DNA of 64,000 nucleotides from Gymnothorax reevesii (GCA_029721435.1 CM056580.1:20716367-20780366); one strand, 5' to 3'; shown: positions 13,191 to 25,910, numbered from the stretch's first letter. The notes: generated from the letters alone by a model not told the origin. A program made the numbers and translations.

Positions 13191-16100
13191 ATTTCTAATT
13201 TTTGGGCAAAACATTCTTACATAATGTACTGATTTTTATTAGTTTAGTGTGGTTTGCAGCTCTCTCTAGCACATTTTTCAGTACTTAAATATCTCTATTT
13301 TCATTACTTTTGGAACTGTCCTCACCTCAGAATTTCTTGAAAATGTGTCGAAAACTTTGGACAGTACAGTATCTACGTACATTTACTGCATATTGAATAG
13401 GATTTAGGTATTGAGCAGATTTTTTTAAAACACAATTAAGTGCAACCTTAAAATAATTAGCACTTGACCACAGAACTGAATAACAGATAAGCCACCTTAG
13501 AGAATATAAGGCTGCCACTGATGGGAAAAGGGGGTGGGATTTTATTCTTTGTTTGTAGTAGGGTTGTGTGAACATAAGAAAATGGGAAATAATGGAGGCA
13601 AGGAATAGAATTTCGACCCCTTATTGTTTATTATTGCCTTTATTTTAGCAGATGATGTTGAAATTAACTATCTGCGGATACAAGACCTTTGCCCTGGCAA
13701 TCGATATCATTGTATTGTCTTAGCGAATAAAAACAAATTGTAGCATAAAAATCTGACAAAAAAAATCTTTGGAAAATGCTGAGTTAAAGTGATTCAAAGC
13801 CAATGGGGTAGTACTGATTATGAATGAAATGGCAAGTATTTTGAGTAATGTCATTCTGCTGTCTGTCACACTGGTGGGGTAGATGAATGATCTCTACTCC
13901 CATAGACGTGACACTGCGTGAGTCACTGCACAAGAAAAGGTCAAGCCCTTAAGATTTAGTTCCATTTTTCCCTCCAGAATCGATCAAAGCACTGCCTTTA
14001 ATGCGAAGGTCCGAACGGGAAAGGCTTTTAAGACCAGCTGCCCCTTGCGATCAATACAGTCCTCCCGATCTCCACTCTACTTCACCCTGCTCCTCACGTC
14101 ATGACTGACAGCGGCCTCGATCATCCCAAGCAGTGAACTCTGGCTGGTGGGTGAAGCCGGGGATGTTGAAAGATGAAGAATGTTGTGTCAGGCCAAAACC
14201 TGAGCATATCTATCACAGCACAGGCAAAACTCTTCACCATGGTAAAACTAGCATCAAAGCCTCTCTATTTTGCCATGCAATTCCAACTGCCAGTCGACCT
14301 AGAGGCATTAATAAACCATTGACTGCTTCCCAGGGGGCAATGCCATCACCGTGGTATGACCAGGTGCCCAAGCCATCCCCAGGAGCAGTAAGCAAGACAT
14401 TGCCTGAGTGGAGGGGCGCCCGAACAGACGGGGTTGAAGACCACAGTTGCCCCCGCGCCTGTCGAGTGATGTGTACCAGCTGTCAGGGGCGCTTGTCTCT
14501 GTGACTGACATGACTGATGGGCTGACATGTTTGAAGGATGTGATGCCAGCAAGTCAGTGTTCTAGAATCAGGATTTAATCTTTGACCAGAGGGGACTGGT
14601 GGCTCATGTGGCAGAAGATTGTCACTTCTCATCCCCACCTACCCCCAGTACACCCTCTTTGTGGATGAAAAAGTCCCCTGTAGTTCTGCTCTCTGCTTTC
14701 TTTTCCTCTTCAGGTGAGATGCTTGGGAGAGTTGATTTGGGTGTTAATGTTGTCCGAACACTGAAGACAGAAGAAAATCTTTGATGAGCGAACATTGCTT
14801 CGTATTGTGAAAATAATCGTACATGCTGGGAGCATTCCACTTGTCATGGTCCAAACTTGTACTTCCATAACATCAAACTGCATTTAATTGTCAGTGGTAC
14901 AGAGCGAACATTACAGTGAAAATTCAGATTTATTGGCGCTTTTTACAGAGATAGCTTGATCTCATACAGAGAAAATGGTGTAGGCCAAGCTTTACATACT
15001 GCAAGTGTGGTACAGTGATGATGCAACCATTGGTACCCTTTTGAAAATTTAACAACACTGCTGAGCTATTTTATTGGAAAGAAACGATGAATTCTTAAGT
15101 TTTAAGAAAACTAAGACTGCGGTACTCTGACCAGTGGCCAGTGTCCTAATATTAAAGTTTTTGAGCTCAAAAGCATGCACATCTTTTGGTTTTACTGAAG
15201 GAACTTTTTGCGCAAAATGAAAAAAAGAGAAATGATATAGGAAGAAAAACCACAATATCATGAATCATCGGCATCCATGCCAATCTCTAATAGCAGTATA
15301 CAAAAGAACTCTTTTTATCGCTGACATTAAAGTAGCCACTTTGTATTCATTTCCACTGTGATAAGTAATGGTCCAGTTAAAGTTAGTCTTGTTTTAATGG
15401 TGGAGAACTTTATGTATTCAGTGTTTTAATGGACCCTCAAGTTTTATTTCATTGACAATGCCCACCATCTGTAAAGTTACTGCTGGAAAACTCATGTGAG
15501 CATTTGTGAGGGTGGTCAAATTGCTACACTGATGCCACAAAGGTTGTCAGAGAGTTCCGCTGGACAACCCTGCGTGCAACTGAAAAATAAACATCTCTGC
15601 TTATCAATAACATTAATCACAAAAACTGCATTTACATGAAATATTTGCAATTAACAAATTAATTAAATCAGGTTGAATCCAAACATGAGCCAGCTTTCCA
15701 TCCAGTTGGAGCTATGAGTCAAAAATGACATTCATATCCTGTCAACGTACATACAGTCAACATGCTGTATACACTGCAATGGAGGATCTGTCAGTGTAAC
15801 ACATCCAAGTAACATGGGCTTACTTATGGTTTTTGTGTACTCTGTTGGTGGCTCATTGCTTCTTACCATCAAACTCAGTTGGTTGGTAGAAGGGTTAGTT
15901 AGCTAGCTGGGTATTGAAAAGTCATTGTTGTTAGTCAGCCCGCCAGCTTAAATCAGATAGCAATGACAGCCCACCAGATAGCAATAACAATAATGGCACT
16001 GTAGCAAACTGTTATCATTTACCGAGCTACTAGTATGCTACAGGGGTCGGCCCTGTGGAGTTAATTTTGGGTCTTTACTGCATAAACAACAAAAAAAAAA

Positions 16101-16480
16101 GGACTTCATTTGTATAATATGAATATGGAAGTGGGCAAAAAATTGTTTTGATTCCAAGTATCAATTAGTCAAATGCAAAACCATTTCCCTCAGAAAAAAT
16201 ACATCATATATGGCAAATTTTCCCTCTCTCTCTGTGTGCCCATTTTTAGGATATGTATTTTGATCGCCCAAAACCAGTCAGAGACCCATTGTGCCTTACA
16301 AGGCTTCGCCATTGTCATACTGGAAGAGACCTCTCCCCTCATGGTAGGAATGCTTCATCATGGGATATAAAGGTGATCACACATTGCATTAATTTGCCGT
16401 GACTCTTCAGCACAGGGGCCCCACTAGCAATTTTGGGCCCTATGACTGGAAATCGATCCCCCTAATATATAGTACACACA
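13191..16480. other. No recognisable gene; unique-looking DNA
   Basis: No repeat, exon or RNA gene that I can support. The 123-codon frame at 14133-14504 has no recognisable domain. The segment around 13960-14300 is richer in GC and CpG than its flanks but nothing more can be said. Confidence 0.45.
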
Positions 16481-16484
16481 TGTA

Positions 16485-16485
<1 letters not shown>

Positions 16486-16524
<39 letters not shown>

Positions 16525-16538
16525 CATATACATATATA
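16486..16538. repeat. (CA)n microsatellite grading into TA-rich tract
   Basis: CA repeats from 16486 to about 16516 pass into a TA/CA tract that ends at the TA target dinucleotide of the following Tc1 element. Confidence 0.95.
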
Positions 16539-17203
16539 CAGTCATGCCCAAAATTATTCATACCTCTACCCATTTTGCGGTTTTTTTAAGATATTTTTTG
16601 ACAAATCAAATTTATTCTTGCACAAATGGCAGAGTAAGTTGACATCAGCCTGAAAGAATTAGAGTAAATTATTTTTTGAGAAATACAATACTTTTTGGTA
16701 TTTTATTTGACAGATTTACAAAAAGTGCTGTGTCCAGAATTATTCATACCCCTTTCTCAGTAATTGATGGAAAAGCCTGTATTCATGATTACAGCCTCCT
16801 CACGCTTCCTGTGGTTGATCACAAGGTTTCTACATGTTTCCAGGGGGATTTTGGCCCACTCCTCTTTGGCAAACTTCTCCAGGTCCTTAGGTTTGAGGGT
16901 TTCCTTGCCATGACCTTGGTCTTCAGTTCCCTCCACAGATTCTCGATAGGATTGAGGTCGGAACTCTGGCTTGGCCGTTCCAAAACATTCACTTTGTTGT
17001 CCACTGACCATTACTTGACCGATTTGGCCGTGTGTTTAGGATCATTATCCTGTTGGAAGATCCATTCCTGCCCAAGGCCAAGTTTTTCGGCAGATTGCTT
17101 AATGTTTTCACTGAAGATCTGGATATACTGGTCCTGTTTCATAATGCCATTCAAAAAAACCCAAAAATGGGTAGGGGTATGAATAATTTTGAGCATGACT
17201 ATG
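16539..17203 (-). mobile_element. Internally deleted Tc1-like element with 3' half of transposase
   Basis: Terminal inverted repeats read 'catgcccaaaattattcata' on the left and, reverse-complemented, 'catgctcaaaattattcata' on the right. TA dinucleotides flank both ends (16537-16538, 17204-17205). On the minus strand the second half of a Tc1 transposase is readable from about 17160 to 16819: a run around 'WIFQQDNDPKHTAKSVK' with the second catalytic Asp, then 'SSDLNPIENLW' with the Glu. The two halves are in the same frame, separated only by a stop codon at 17011-17013. The N-terminal DNA-binding domain and the first catalytic Asp are absent, so the 665-bp copy is a deletion derivative. Confidence 0.85.
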
Positions 17204-17211
17204 TATAAATA

Positions 17212-18421
17212 CATCACAGGCCAAAAGTTTGGACACACCTTCTCATTCAATGCGTTTCCTTTATTTTTATGACTATTTAAATTGTGGATTCTCACTGAAG
17301 TGAGACTGTGAATGAACACATGTGAAATTATGTACTTAACAAAAAAGTGTGAAATACCTGCAACTGAAAACATGTCTTATATTCTAGTTTCTTCAAAGTA
17401 GCCTCCCTTTGCTCTGATTACTGATTTGCACACTCTTGGCATTCTCTTGATGAGCTTCAAGAGGTCGTCACCTGAAATGGTTTTCACTTCACAATTGTGC
17501 CTTGTCAGGGTTAATTAGTGGAATTACTTGCCTTATCAATGGGGTTAGGACCATCAGTTGTGTTGTGCAGAAATCAGGTTGATACGTAGCTGACAGTCCT
17601 ATTGGATAACTGTTTGATACATACATAGGGCGTTTTCGACTGGTACTTTTCGTACACAACACAGCTTCCGTTAACAACGTTTTACATTCGACTGGTCATG
17701 GTGACGTCATATGGCAGGAAAATAAACTCAACGAAGTTAACGAAGGAAATCCTCAGTTAAATCACTTTCGTTGAACACAATTTGCGTTCGACTGGTATTT
17801 TGCGGCTATAATTTTATAAGAAACTGTAAGAAGCAGATTTCAGACCATTATCCACCAAATCTACACTTGTTTTTCAAGAGACTCTACGTGTAATGTTTGG
17901 CTTTGGTAAAGGCTAAATAGAAAATAACGGTCTGAAGTCAGACTAATTACACTGTGGGAAGTTTCGTATTGACAGCTATAATGAGCGGTGATTCGTGTAC
18001 CATTTGTCTCATATGATAATGTATGGCATTCAGGAGAACAAGAAGTAACCTTATCAACTCTGTCATTAGAGTACAGGCAACGATAAGCTCGAGATCATCA
18101 TCGTCATCACTACTGCTCTCCTCAATACCATCATCTAGTAGTTCAACTACCGGTAATTCAGCAGAAGACGCCATGCCTCTCCCCATTGTTAACGTGTATC
18201 ATTCGACTGGGCTTGTAACGAAGGAATATTTTTGCTCTTTGCGCAGGTGGGCGGAACCTAATTGTACTCAACAAAGAAGTACCAGTCGAAAACGCCCATA
18301 ATTCCACATGTGTTCATTCATAGTTTTGATGCCTTCAGTGAGAATCTACAATGTAAATAGTCATGAAAATAAAGAAAACGCATTGAATGAGAAGGTGTGT
18401 CCAAACTTTTGGCCAGTACTG
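17212..18421. mobile_element. Non-autonomous Tc1-like element, split by a nested element
   Basis: The left end ('ggccaaaagtttggacacac' after a short tip) and the right end reverse-complemented share a long inverted repeat that also includes 'ccttctcattcaatgcgttt'. TA lies on both sides (17210-17211, 18422-18423). This end sequence belongs to a Tc1 family I know to be abundant in fish genomes. The minus strand around 17510-17400 encodes only the last part of the transposase. After removing the nested 670-bp insertion, about 540 bp remain, so this is an internally deleted copy. It begins only a few bases after the previous Tc1 element. Confidence 0.85.
17628..18297. mobile_element. Harbinger-like non-autonomous element nested in Tc1
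   Basis: Perfect 21-bp terminal inverted repeats begin 'gggcgttttcgactggtact' (17628-17648; complement at 18277-18297). The flanks share a 3-bp 'ata', compatible with a 3-bp target duplication as in PIF/Harbinger elements, though the usual TWA is not matched exactly. The phrase 'attcgactgg' recurs inside at about 17687, 17787 and 18202. A short minus-strand frame (18186-17947) with an acidic serine/aspartate run could be a vestige of a protein N-terminus, but I recognise no domain. The superfamily is inferred from TIR and duplication length. Confidence 0.6.
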
Positions 18422-18423
18422 TA

Positions 18424-19620
18424 AATATTTATATACACGCATATACATACATACTGTGTCTGGTTACACAAACAACAAGCCCTGCTCCTCTTGACATTAC
18501 TTTTGGCCCTGACTCTAAAGCAACCATAAGAATTCAGAATATTGAATTCTTATTGCGCATCATGAATATTCAGAATATTCAGAATCTGTCATAGGCGTTA
18601 ACAGTAGGCTATAGCCTGCATTTGCTACATATAGCTGTGATACAAGCTAACTATTTGATTGTAATGAGCTGGGCATGGAGTACCTGCAAGGAAACATCAA
18701 CTTTGCATTTCAAATAAAACTAGAAAAGGCTACATTTTCTGAAGAAAATTTGTGTGCTTGCTTCAACGAGAAAAGTTGATGAAGTTGTCTTATAAAATGA
18801 AGGTGATTGAAAACTGAGTGGCAAAGGAAATGTAGAAGAAATGAAGAAAAGTAGAAAAACTGCTGAAATGTGAACACAAGACTTTACAGCTAAAAGTAAT
18901 TGAAAGGAATTGTGACTTTTCAGCTGCATCATGACCGAGCCTACTCTTCTTCAACCCAGCTGTAAAAAAAAAAAAAAAAGGTCAATTGGAGTCAATGAGG
19001 TTGACGCATTACTCTGTGTAGCTCTGTGCATATCTTGGTCAACACAGTGCATCCTGAGAAATTAGCTTCATAGCGGAGCAAACATGGCAAGCCACATGGC
19101 AGACTGCCGCAGCCGTTGTTGCTTATAGCTCATTGTCTGTGTCTCCCTCAGTCCCTAACTATACAACGCAGACCCTGGCCGAGTAGTAACATGCTATTTA
19201 TGGCTCTCTATTCATTTCTGTGCGCTGTCTGTTCACAAGCTAAAGAGCTAATAATAGCAAGCTGCAAGATATTGTTAATAGACGTTGCGATATTACTCAC
19301 GGCTCCCTTTTTACTTCTGTCCTATGATTAGCCAGATAGCTCGCGAACACACAGTGAAATGGGGTGAACTTGTGCGTTGAAATTGGCATCACTGCAGATC
19401 ACTTAATCAATAGACAGGTAACGGTATCTCTGAAACTACTCAATGAGTATGGAAAAGTTACGTCTGCTGGCTTAGCAAGGATGGCAATTACAGTCATTTT
19501 GATGCTAATATTTTGCCTGTTTTAGATACGATCGTAAATATATCTAGCTAATGCGAAAAGTTTCTTGTATATACTGGAATAGGAGCTTCTGCTTTGCAAT
19601 TTTTTTGCATTGTAACATGT
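18424..19620. other. No recognisable gene; A16-type tract at 18964
   Basis: AT-rich sequence with an A-tract around 18964-18979 and no recognisable coding or RNA feature. Confidence 0.45.
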
Positions 19621-19628
19621 GTTCTCAT

Positions 19629-21726
19629 TACGAGTGGGAATTGACATGATTTTATCAATATCAATGCCATTGTCGATTCTGCTTATCAATCCAATTCCTT
19701 ATCAACTCTCCTAATGATTCCTGAGTAGTTTTTTGAGGGAAAAAAAACCACAGTCTTCCGCTGCTTATATTCGTGAAGCGGTTGTGAAACTAACATTGTT
19801 CGTATCCATGAGGCAGTAGCACAAAGAACGCTGTACACCGCTGGGAAGTTGCGGTGGTTAGCTCACAGAATATCAGTATCCCCTCGGTGCTCGGCTTAGC
19901 TTTTGATTTGTATTCACCTTAGCCAGGTCCCATTAACTGTAGTATGGCCAGCCAAACTATAACATTGCATTATGTAAGCTTACAAACCAACAAACCTGAT
20001 GGACCTTTATTTTCCTACCTCACTCTCGCAAATTCTGATCACAAGCATTATCACCTAAAATTTTGACTTTGGTAATTGCTGAATTAATTGGTTACTGTAG
20101 GCTGCATACGTGGGCTCATCAGTGCTAACACAGCTGGATGTCAGGCTCCTTGGCTCCATGGTAATTATATGAGCTGCCCAGCTAATCACTGACCTTTGTA
20201 TTAGCTACTGATACCACTGCGACGCGCAACTTTTTTTTTATCGTGTTGTAAAATTGATGTAACTTTCGGAAAAAAAGCCTTTACTCTTAGCAACAGCAAA
20301 AATAGCCGAATGTGGCTAGTTAACGACACTTTTCAGTTGCCATCTGGCTTATTAGTTAGGTTAATATTGTTAGCTAGCTTGTGGATGATGGACTTAAATG
20401 TAGAAACACATTTAGTGACAGCTACCTAGCTTGTAAGGTCACGTGGGATATGTTAAATTAGCTATATAGCAAGCTAGCTAGCCTTTCTATTTATAGTGAT
20501 CGCACTGAAAATGGAACGAATCCATTGGCGGCGAATGCAGTTATATAAGATATTGCTGTGTGAATCTATTGAGTGTTAAACCATGGCAATCACCAGTCAA
20601 GCCCTCCAAATACTCCAGGGAATCAGCTAAGAGACCCCGTCATTTGGTAGCATGCTATTGTGGTTGTAATATTGTAGCTGGTTGGCCAGCTATGTTGCAA
20701 ACTGTTAGGGAAGCCGTGACAGGTTTCCTACCCCTGACCGACAGCTTTTGCTCAGAAGTATGTTAACCCTAAATTCAGACAATTTTCTGTTATGCTATTA
20801 TTTCGCTTCATGCCAGTATAATGACTGAGGCAGGTGTACATTCCCGCTGACACAGCTGGACATCTTGGGCAAAAACTAACTGGGGGGATTAGTGTATTCA
20901 TTCTCTGGCTAGTCGGCTAGAGAACGAACTGAACGCTACTTCATGTAGACATATAATGTTATATGAAATAATATTAGAATTCCATCACCTTAGAAAATAA
21001 ACCACAGACGCCTAACCACACAGCAAGACATTATCATCCTGATATTTCGATAAAAAATCTCCAGTCAGAAACGCCGCCAATGGATCAGGTTTCGTGATTC
21101 GAATGAGCCTAGGTAGGATAATGACTCACAGACGACTAGAAAAGGCCAAGGGTTAGTGGCTAGGCTAGCCGAGCTATAGTAAGCCCCCTCCCGCAGACAG
21201 CCAGGCTAGGCCCATGGTTAGCGGTGGGGCTTGGTGTTCCTGCTCTACAGCACGGGGCCGTGTAGGCCTGTGCTGCTGTATCTCAGCCGCTACATAACCA
21301 GATGAGAAGACAGCCTTAATTATGGAGAAATTTAAGCCTTTATTTAATCTAAATAGTAGAGTGACAAAAATGCACTCTCCCCACAGTTTTCACGGAAGGG
21401 AAAATTAGCCATAGAGACCAAAACTGTATTTTAAACCAGGCTGTAAACATGTTAATTTTTGCTGTAAAACTGGGCTTTTTAACATGGAGGTCAATGGAGA
21501 TTGACTCCTTTCTGCAGTCAGCCTCAAGTGGCCATTCGAGGAAATGCAGCTTTTGGCACTTCCGTCATTGCTTCACTTTTCAGCCCCGCTGCTGCTTGGA
21601 TGTGACGTGCTGGGAAATGAAAGAATCATTAAGAAAAATCCATAACATTGGAGGTGCACAATTTCGATGGAATCGTTCAATTGGAGCCGGTTCTAAGTTG
21701 AAACCGGTTTTCAATTCCCACCCCTA
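19629..21726. mobile_element. Non-autonomous hAT element with 8-bp target duplication
   Basis: The element is bounded by a perfect 8-bp direct repeat, GTTCTCAT, at 19621-19628 and 21727-21734. Its ends are inverted: 'tacgagtgggaattga' on the left and, reverse-complemented, 'taggggtgggaattga' on the right (14 of 16 matching). An 8-bp duplication together with a TAGGGGTGGG-type end is characteristic of hAT elements. The 2.1-kb interior holds no transposase reading frame. Its segment 19826-20365 is related to 62788-63222 (described separately). Confidence 0.85.
19826..20365 (+). repeat. Dispersed repeat, copy 1 (related to 62788-63222)
   Basis: It aligns in the same orientation with 62788-63222. 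Shared landmarks include 'agtatggccag' (19941 vs 62899), 'aacctgatggacctt' (19992 vs 62946), a 22-bp identity beginning 'tgctgaattaattggtta' (20077 vs 63031) and 'gagctgcccagctaatc'-like text. This copy carries about 100 extra bases near its end. Class unknown; it lies wholly within the hAT element. Confidence 0.85.
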
Positions 21727-21734
21727 GTTCTCAT

Positions 21735-22290
21735 GGACCCGCCCTGCAAAAAGACCGGTTTTTGCTGCCCTAAATGTGCTCTTTTGGAGCTGGTTTGAGC
21801 GACTGTACAAACGATGATACTGGAAAGTGTTTCACTTTTGAGTTTGAAGCAGAAGAATGAGTTTTGTCTAACACTCGTATCAATCTTAATCTGAACAATG
21901 ATAATGCTGAGGGCAGGAAAAAGTCCAGCAGAGGGCAGAATTGATCTGCAATACCGCGATGCCACAATTTTGCTGAGTCTCTCTGAGCCATTTGAGGTAA
22001 TGGTCACAGCATTTGGTCCAACAGAGATTTTAGCTGAGGCATCTCTTACCCCTGGATTCCACCGGACACATATTTGCAGCCTTACATGAGTGAAGCTATT
22101 TTGCTGCATCTTGTACGCGACTTCATGTTCCACTGAACGCGGAACATCAGCACAGCGTCCTCCCAGCTGATACAATCGACTTGCTCAGATTTCGCATATT
22201 TCGTCATTGTTACCAGCATATTTGTGCAACGACCTTAAATACTTTCCGTTATTACCCGACGAGGGGGCGTGGTTATACAGTTTAGCACCG
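21735..22290. other. No recognised gene
   Basis: The minus strand carries a 154-codon open frame (22175-21711) with no domain I recognise; it runs into the end of the hAT element, so it is probably fortuitous. Confidence 0.4.
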
Positions 22291-22292
22291 TC

Positions 22293-22318
22293 TGTGTGTG
22301 TGTGTGTGTGTGTGTGTG
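22293..22318. repeat. (TG)n microsatellite
   Basis: Thirteen TG units, seen directly. Confidence 0.95.
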
Positions 22319-22349
22319 CCTGTCTGCGCGACAGCTCAGCCGCCACTGA

Positions 22350-22485
22350 AGCTAGGGTGACCAAACTTTGTGGGGTAGATGATCTTAGGCTCCCCTGTCC
22401 AAATTTGCATTTTGAGGTCGAAAGGTCATGGTCAACAAGTGGCAGGGGTTAGCATCTCTATAGAGTGCGCATCATCTAGTTTATT
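22350..22485. repeat. Possible unclassified interspersed repeat
   Basis: Wording such as 'tccaaatttgcattttgagg' then 'ggtcatggtcaacaagtggc' resembles non-coding repeats found widely in fish genomes, ending 'catctagttta'. No borders can be proven from this single copy. Confidence 0.3.
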
Positions 22486-24495
22486 CGGCTTTAATTGTAT
22501 TTAATGTCATTTCTGTCTTTGTTGTGCTGTAGAACCAACAACAGTCCAGCCGTGAACACCATAGATTTTATTAAAAACTGCGCCTATGTATTAGTTAAAA
22601 CAAAATCACAACTTTGAAAAGTAAGTTATAAACAAATTTTCTGTGAAAGATTTGTGGCTAGTTTCTTTTAGTTAAAATCATATTCCTCTCGATAGTTACT
22701 TCCTGCCTGGCACCATCTGGTGTGCGATTTCCATTAGCACAAATAGTAACGTAGTTGGAGCCAATAAATGTACGGTTGAACTATGGGAAACGTATCCCTG
22801 CTATATTCAGATAAGCGCAACTGCAGCTCGCCAGCGGAGTGGAATCAAGCCTTTTCATACTATTGCCTCTACCTCAAAAATAGTAAGCCCAATCTACAAA
22901 ATGGAGGCACTGGATCGGGTCTGCTGAGCAACATATGTCAAGATTGTGTATGTAGAGCCAAAAATGTGGGAACATGAGCAAGTTATAAAACTCTGTCTTT
23001 CAACACCCAAAACGGAATTTTCTTGTCTGATTTAATATAGAGTTAATGGAGGTTCGGTTAGTGCTCCCATCGCTTTTAGGCTCATACTGCCAAAATCGTC
23101 TGTTCGATATCTTGCATAGTTACATTTTCATGACCAGCACAACTTTTACTACAACTTGGATATAAGAGTATTAATGTAGAGTGAAAACTGTGGGAGTTAA
23201 AGAAGTCTTCTGTTTAACTTGCTGTATGATTTTACAGCTGTTTGCCACTCTAACAGTGACATCACCACACTAAGTTTCCAGTATGTATTGCAACAGAAAT
23301 TATTTTGAAAAATTATAATTCAAAAATGATAGAAGTTACAAAAATTTGTACGGTGAAAAAATTATAAAAGCTTGACTTAACATTTTGCAGTCTGAATGAC
23401 ATTTCTAGGTAAAAGTATGACATCGCAAGAAATGGCAGAAAATAGTTGAATCTACTGAATCAGCAAAAAATGGACCCCAAAAAAATGACATTTAATATTA
23501 AATATCTCTAAAACAAAAAAAAACATTAAATCTGTGCAGATGCAACATAATTCAGAACAAGGTGAATTTTTTCAAGTTTTAACGGAATCAATAGCTTAAA
23601 TGGTGTAGGCGCTGTTAGTCGGCGAGGATGAAAAGGAAGAAGAAGAAATCAGAGAAGAGCGTATGTTGCTGCACTGAAGCAAGCACACCACTAACTCTCA
23701 AACCTGTCTTAGTGTGCCAGTTTTTCAGTTCATTTCAATGATTGCACACTAAGTTAGCCAAGCAAGTTTGCAAAAATATTCAGTACAGAAATTTTAAGTA
23801 GACCAGCTGGTGTACTTGTTATTTCGTGTATTGTGGATCACTTACATTGTTATTGTCAGACAAGCATTCACAAATTTGCCGTGTGCAGAACTCAGCTGAC
23901 AGTGACAAAGTTGAATGCGTTGCCCTTCTCAGCGGTGCATGAGTGCAGCCGAGCTGTGATTGGCTAATGGCACGTACACTGGTACCACAGCCGATCTGTG
24001 ATTGGCTGATATATATGTAATGGTACCAACAAACCTGCAGAAAAGAATTTTGCTCGCAGCGAGTTCAGGCAGTAGCGTAACTTGGGGCCATATGCTGAGA
24101 TTATTCCTAAAAAGTTGAAAATTGGGAAACAAAGAACAAATTCATTTTAAATTGAGCAAGTTATTACAAAAATCAAAATTAAAGTGTCCATATGTTTTAT
24201 ACTACAAATGTTTATAGTAATAACAACAGTATCCTCTGTGGGGCCCCTGTGAATGCTGGCTCCTAGAATCGTACATGTTTACCCCTCCTTACAGCGCCTC
24301 TACTTCAGCATTTAAGCATATGACTGAACCCAAACCAAGGCAGGCAAATAGTCAGACAATTCTGCAATTGCCATTATTGCCCTTGCATTTGGCAAAGTCA
24401 TTTTCCTTTAATTTGTCACTCGCCTGTGCTAATATTGTCCATGCATTCATTTAGGCGTTTTGTCTTTAATTTGTCACTCATCAGTATATGTTTGA

Positions 24496-24527
<32 letters not shown>

Positions 24528-24950
24528 ACCTAGGAAAATTGGAGATTTTTCTCAGAAAACCTTTGGAGGGAGAGGGTTCATTTTCCTTGAGAATATTTAA
24601 ATTTTAAGGGGTATCCAAAACATTTTACTGCTATAACCCAGCCATAACAAAATCAGCACTTTGTGAGGCAGGGATGATTGTTGTCACCCTACAGAATGGC
24701 ATAAAGATTGGTTGAGAAGCGGTGGTGTTACTGAGCTTCAAAACTCACACAGGAGAACAGACCAATGCAACCAGTGTAATTACCTTTTTGAGTTCCCATC
24801 AGCCCTTTGTAGGGTAAGATTACATACATAAGGTTCCTGTTTTCTTAACTTAACACTCTAACGATGGAGGTGCATTAACTGAGTTCTAATATACTGGCCT
24901 GAACTTTGGAAAAAGCACTCCAAAAACTGCACTGTTTAAAGCGAAGGGGT
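22486..24950. other. No recognised gene; probable old repeats
   Basis: AT-rich. A (TG)n tract lies at 24496-24522. A pair of related 23-bp segments sits at 23948 and 23991 (see findings). No coding feature is supported. Confidence 0.4.
24496..24522. repeat. (TG)n microsatellite
   Basis: Thirteen TG units, seen directly. Confidence 0.95.
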
Positions 24951-24952
24951 CT

Positions 24953-25092
24953 CAAACTGGTCAGAACCAAGGGGCCGCAGGCTTTTCAACCAACCAAGAA
25001 GACGCACACTAGATGCGACTAATTTAATCAACAGATCTCAGCCTGCACTGTTGATTAGTTGCATTGCGTGTTACCAGTGTGAAGCCCCTAAT
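24953..25092. mobile_element. hAT-type MITE remnant
   Basis: The left end reads 'aaggggtctcaaactggt' and the right end, reverse-complemented, 'taggggcttcacactggt', giving imperfect inverted repeats of the 'GGGGTCTCAAACTGG' kind seen at hAT MITE ends. The 'ggggccgcaggcttttcaacc' style interior fits. It is 140 bp long, with no clear target duplication. Confidence 0.5.
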
Positions 25093-25770
25093 TTAGAACC
25101 TTAAGTACTTCATTTTTTTTCCATGGAGTCCTGATTCTCAGTGCTTGACAATGTCAGATGTACTTTATCATCACAGCCTTTTAAAGCGTAGGTAACAAAC
25201 AGCGAGGGTGAAACAGAAATACAAAAACATGTATCGCATGAACTTTAAACTTATTTATAAGATCCGTAAAGGGCAATAACGATAAGTGGATTTGCCTGTA
25301 ACATTTAAAATAACCAAATTGACAGATTTTATGCTGCAAAAACATCAGGAGAAAACTAAGGTAATACTTATTTTTTTAATATAAAGTTTTTATGTTGCTA
25401 CAATTAGCATGTGCAATCAGAGAAACTCAGCTCTCTGACGTAAAGACAGTTATAAGATTTAACACACATCAGAATCATCAAGGACATTCAAAACGTACAG
25501 TAAATGAGTGTACAGCAATTTCCTCAGAAATTTTTATAATGGCTTAATTACAAGTGTTTAACAGTTTTCTCCAATTAAGATGTAATCAGAAGGATATAAG
25601 GAACAGGGGAATATTGGTGTGATCTGGAATATTCTTTGAAGCCCGTGCAGTTTCACTCTGAGGCCACAGTGGATGTGTGATACATCATTCAGCCCACAAC
25701 ATCTGCTGGAGTCTGTGGTTCCTCCACTCAGCCTGTTCCCTGAAGCCTGCTCCACCTGCTGCAGCAGTGA
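25093..25770. other. No recognisable feature
   Basis: AT-rich single-copy-looking sequence; nothing supported. Confidence 0.45.
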
Positions 25771-25775
25771 CCTGC

Positions 25776-25862
25776 TCACACACACAAACACGCACGCAAG
25801 CCCTCATACACACACACACAGACACACACACACCCACACAGGCGCGCGCACACAAACACACA

Positions 25863-25910
<48 letters not shown>

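Noticed and set aside
14133..14504. 123-codon plus-strand frame
   Set aside because: No recognisable domain, no splice or promoter context, and competing frames on the other strand.
21711..22175. 154-codon minus-strand frame
   Set aside because: No domain recognised, and it overlaps the end of a hAT element, so it is unlikely to be a conserved gene.
365..22485. A shared repeat family between 365-600 and 22350-22485
   Set aside because: Only a short ending ('gagtgc...ctagttta') is alike, which is not enough to claim homology.
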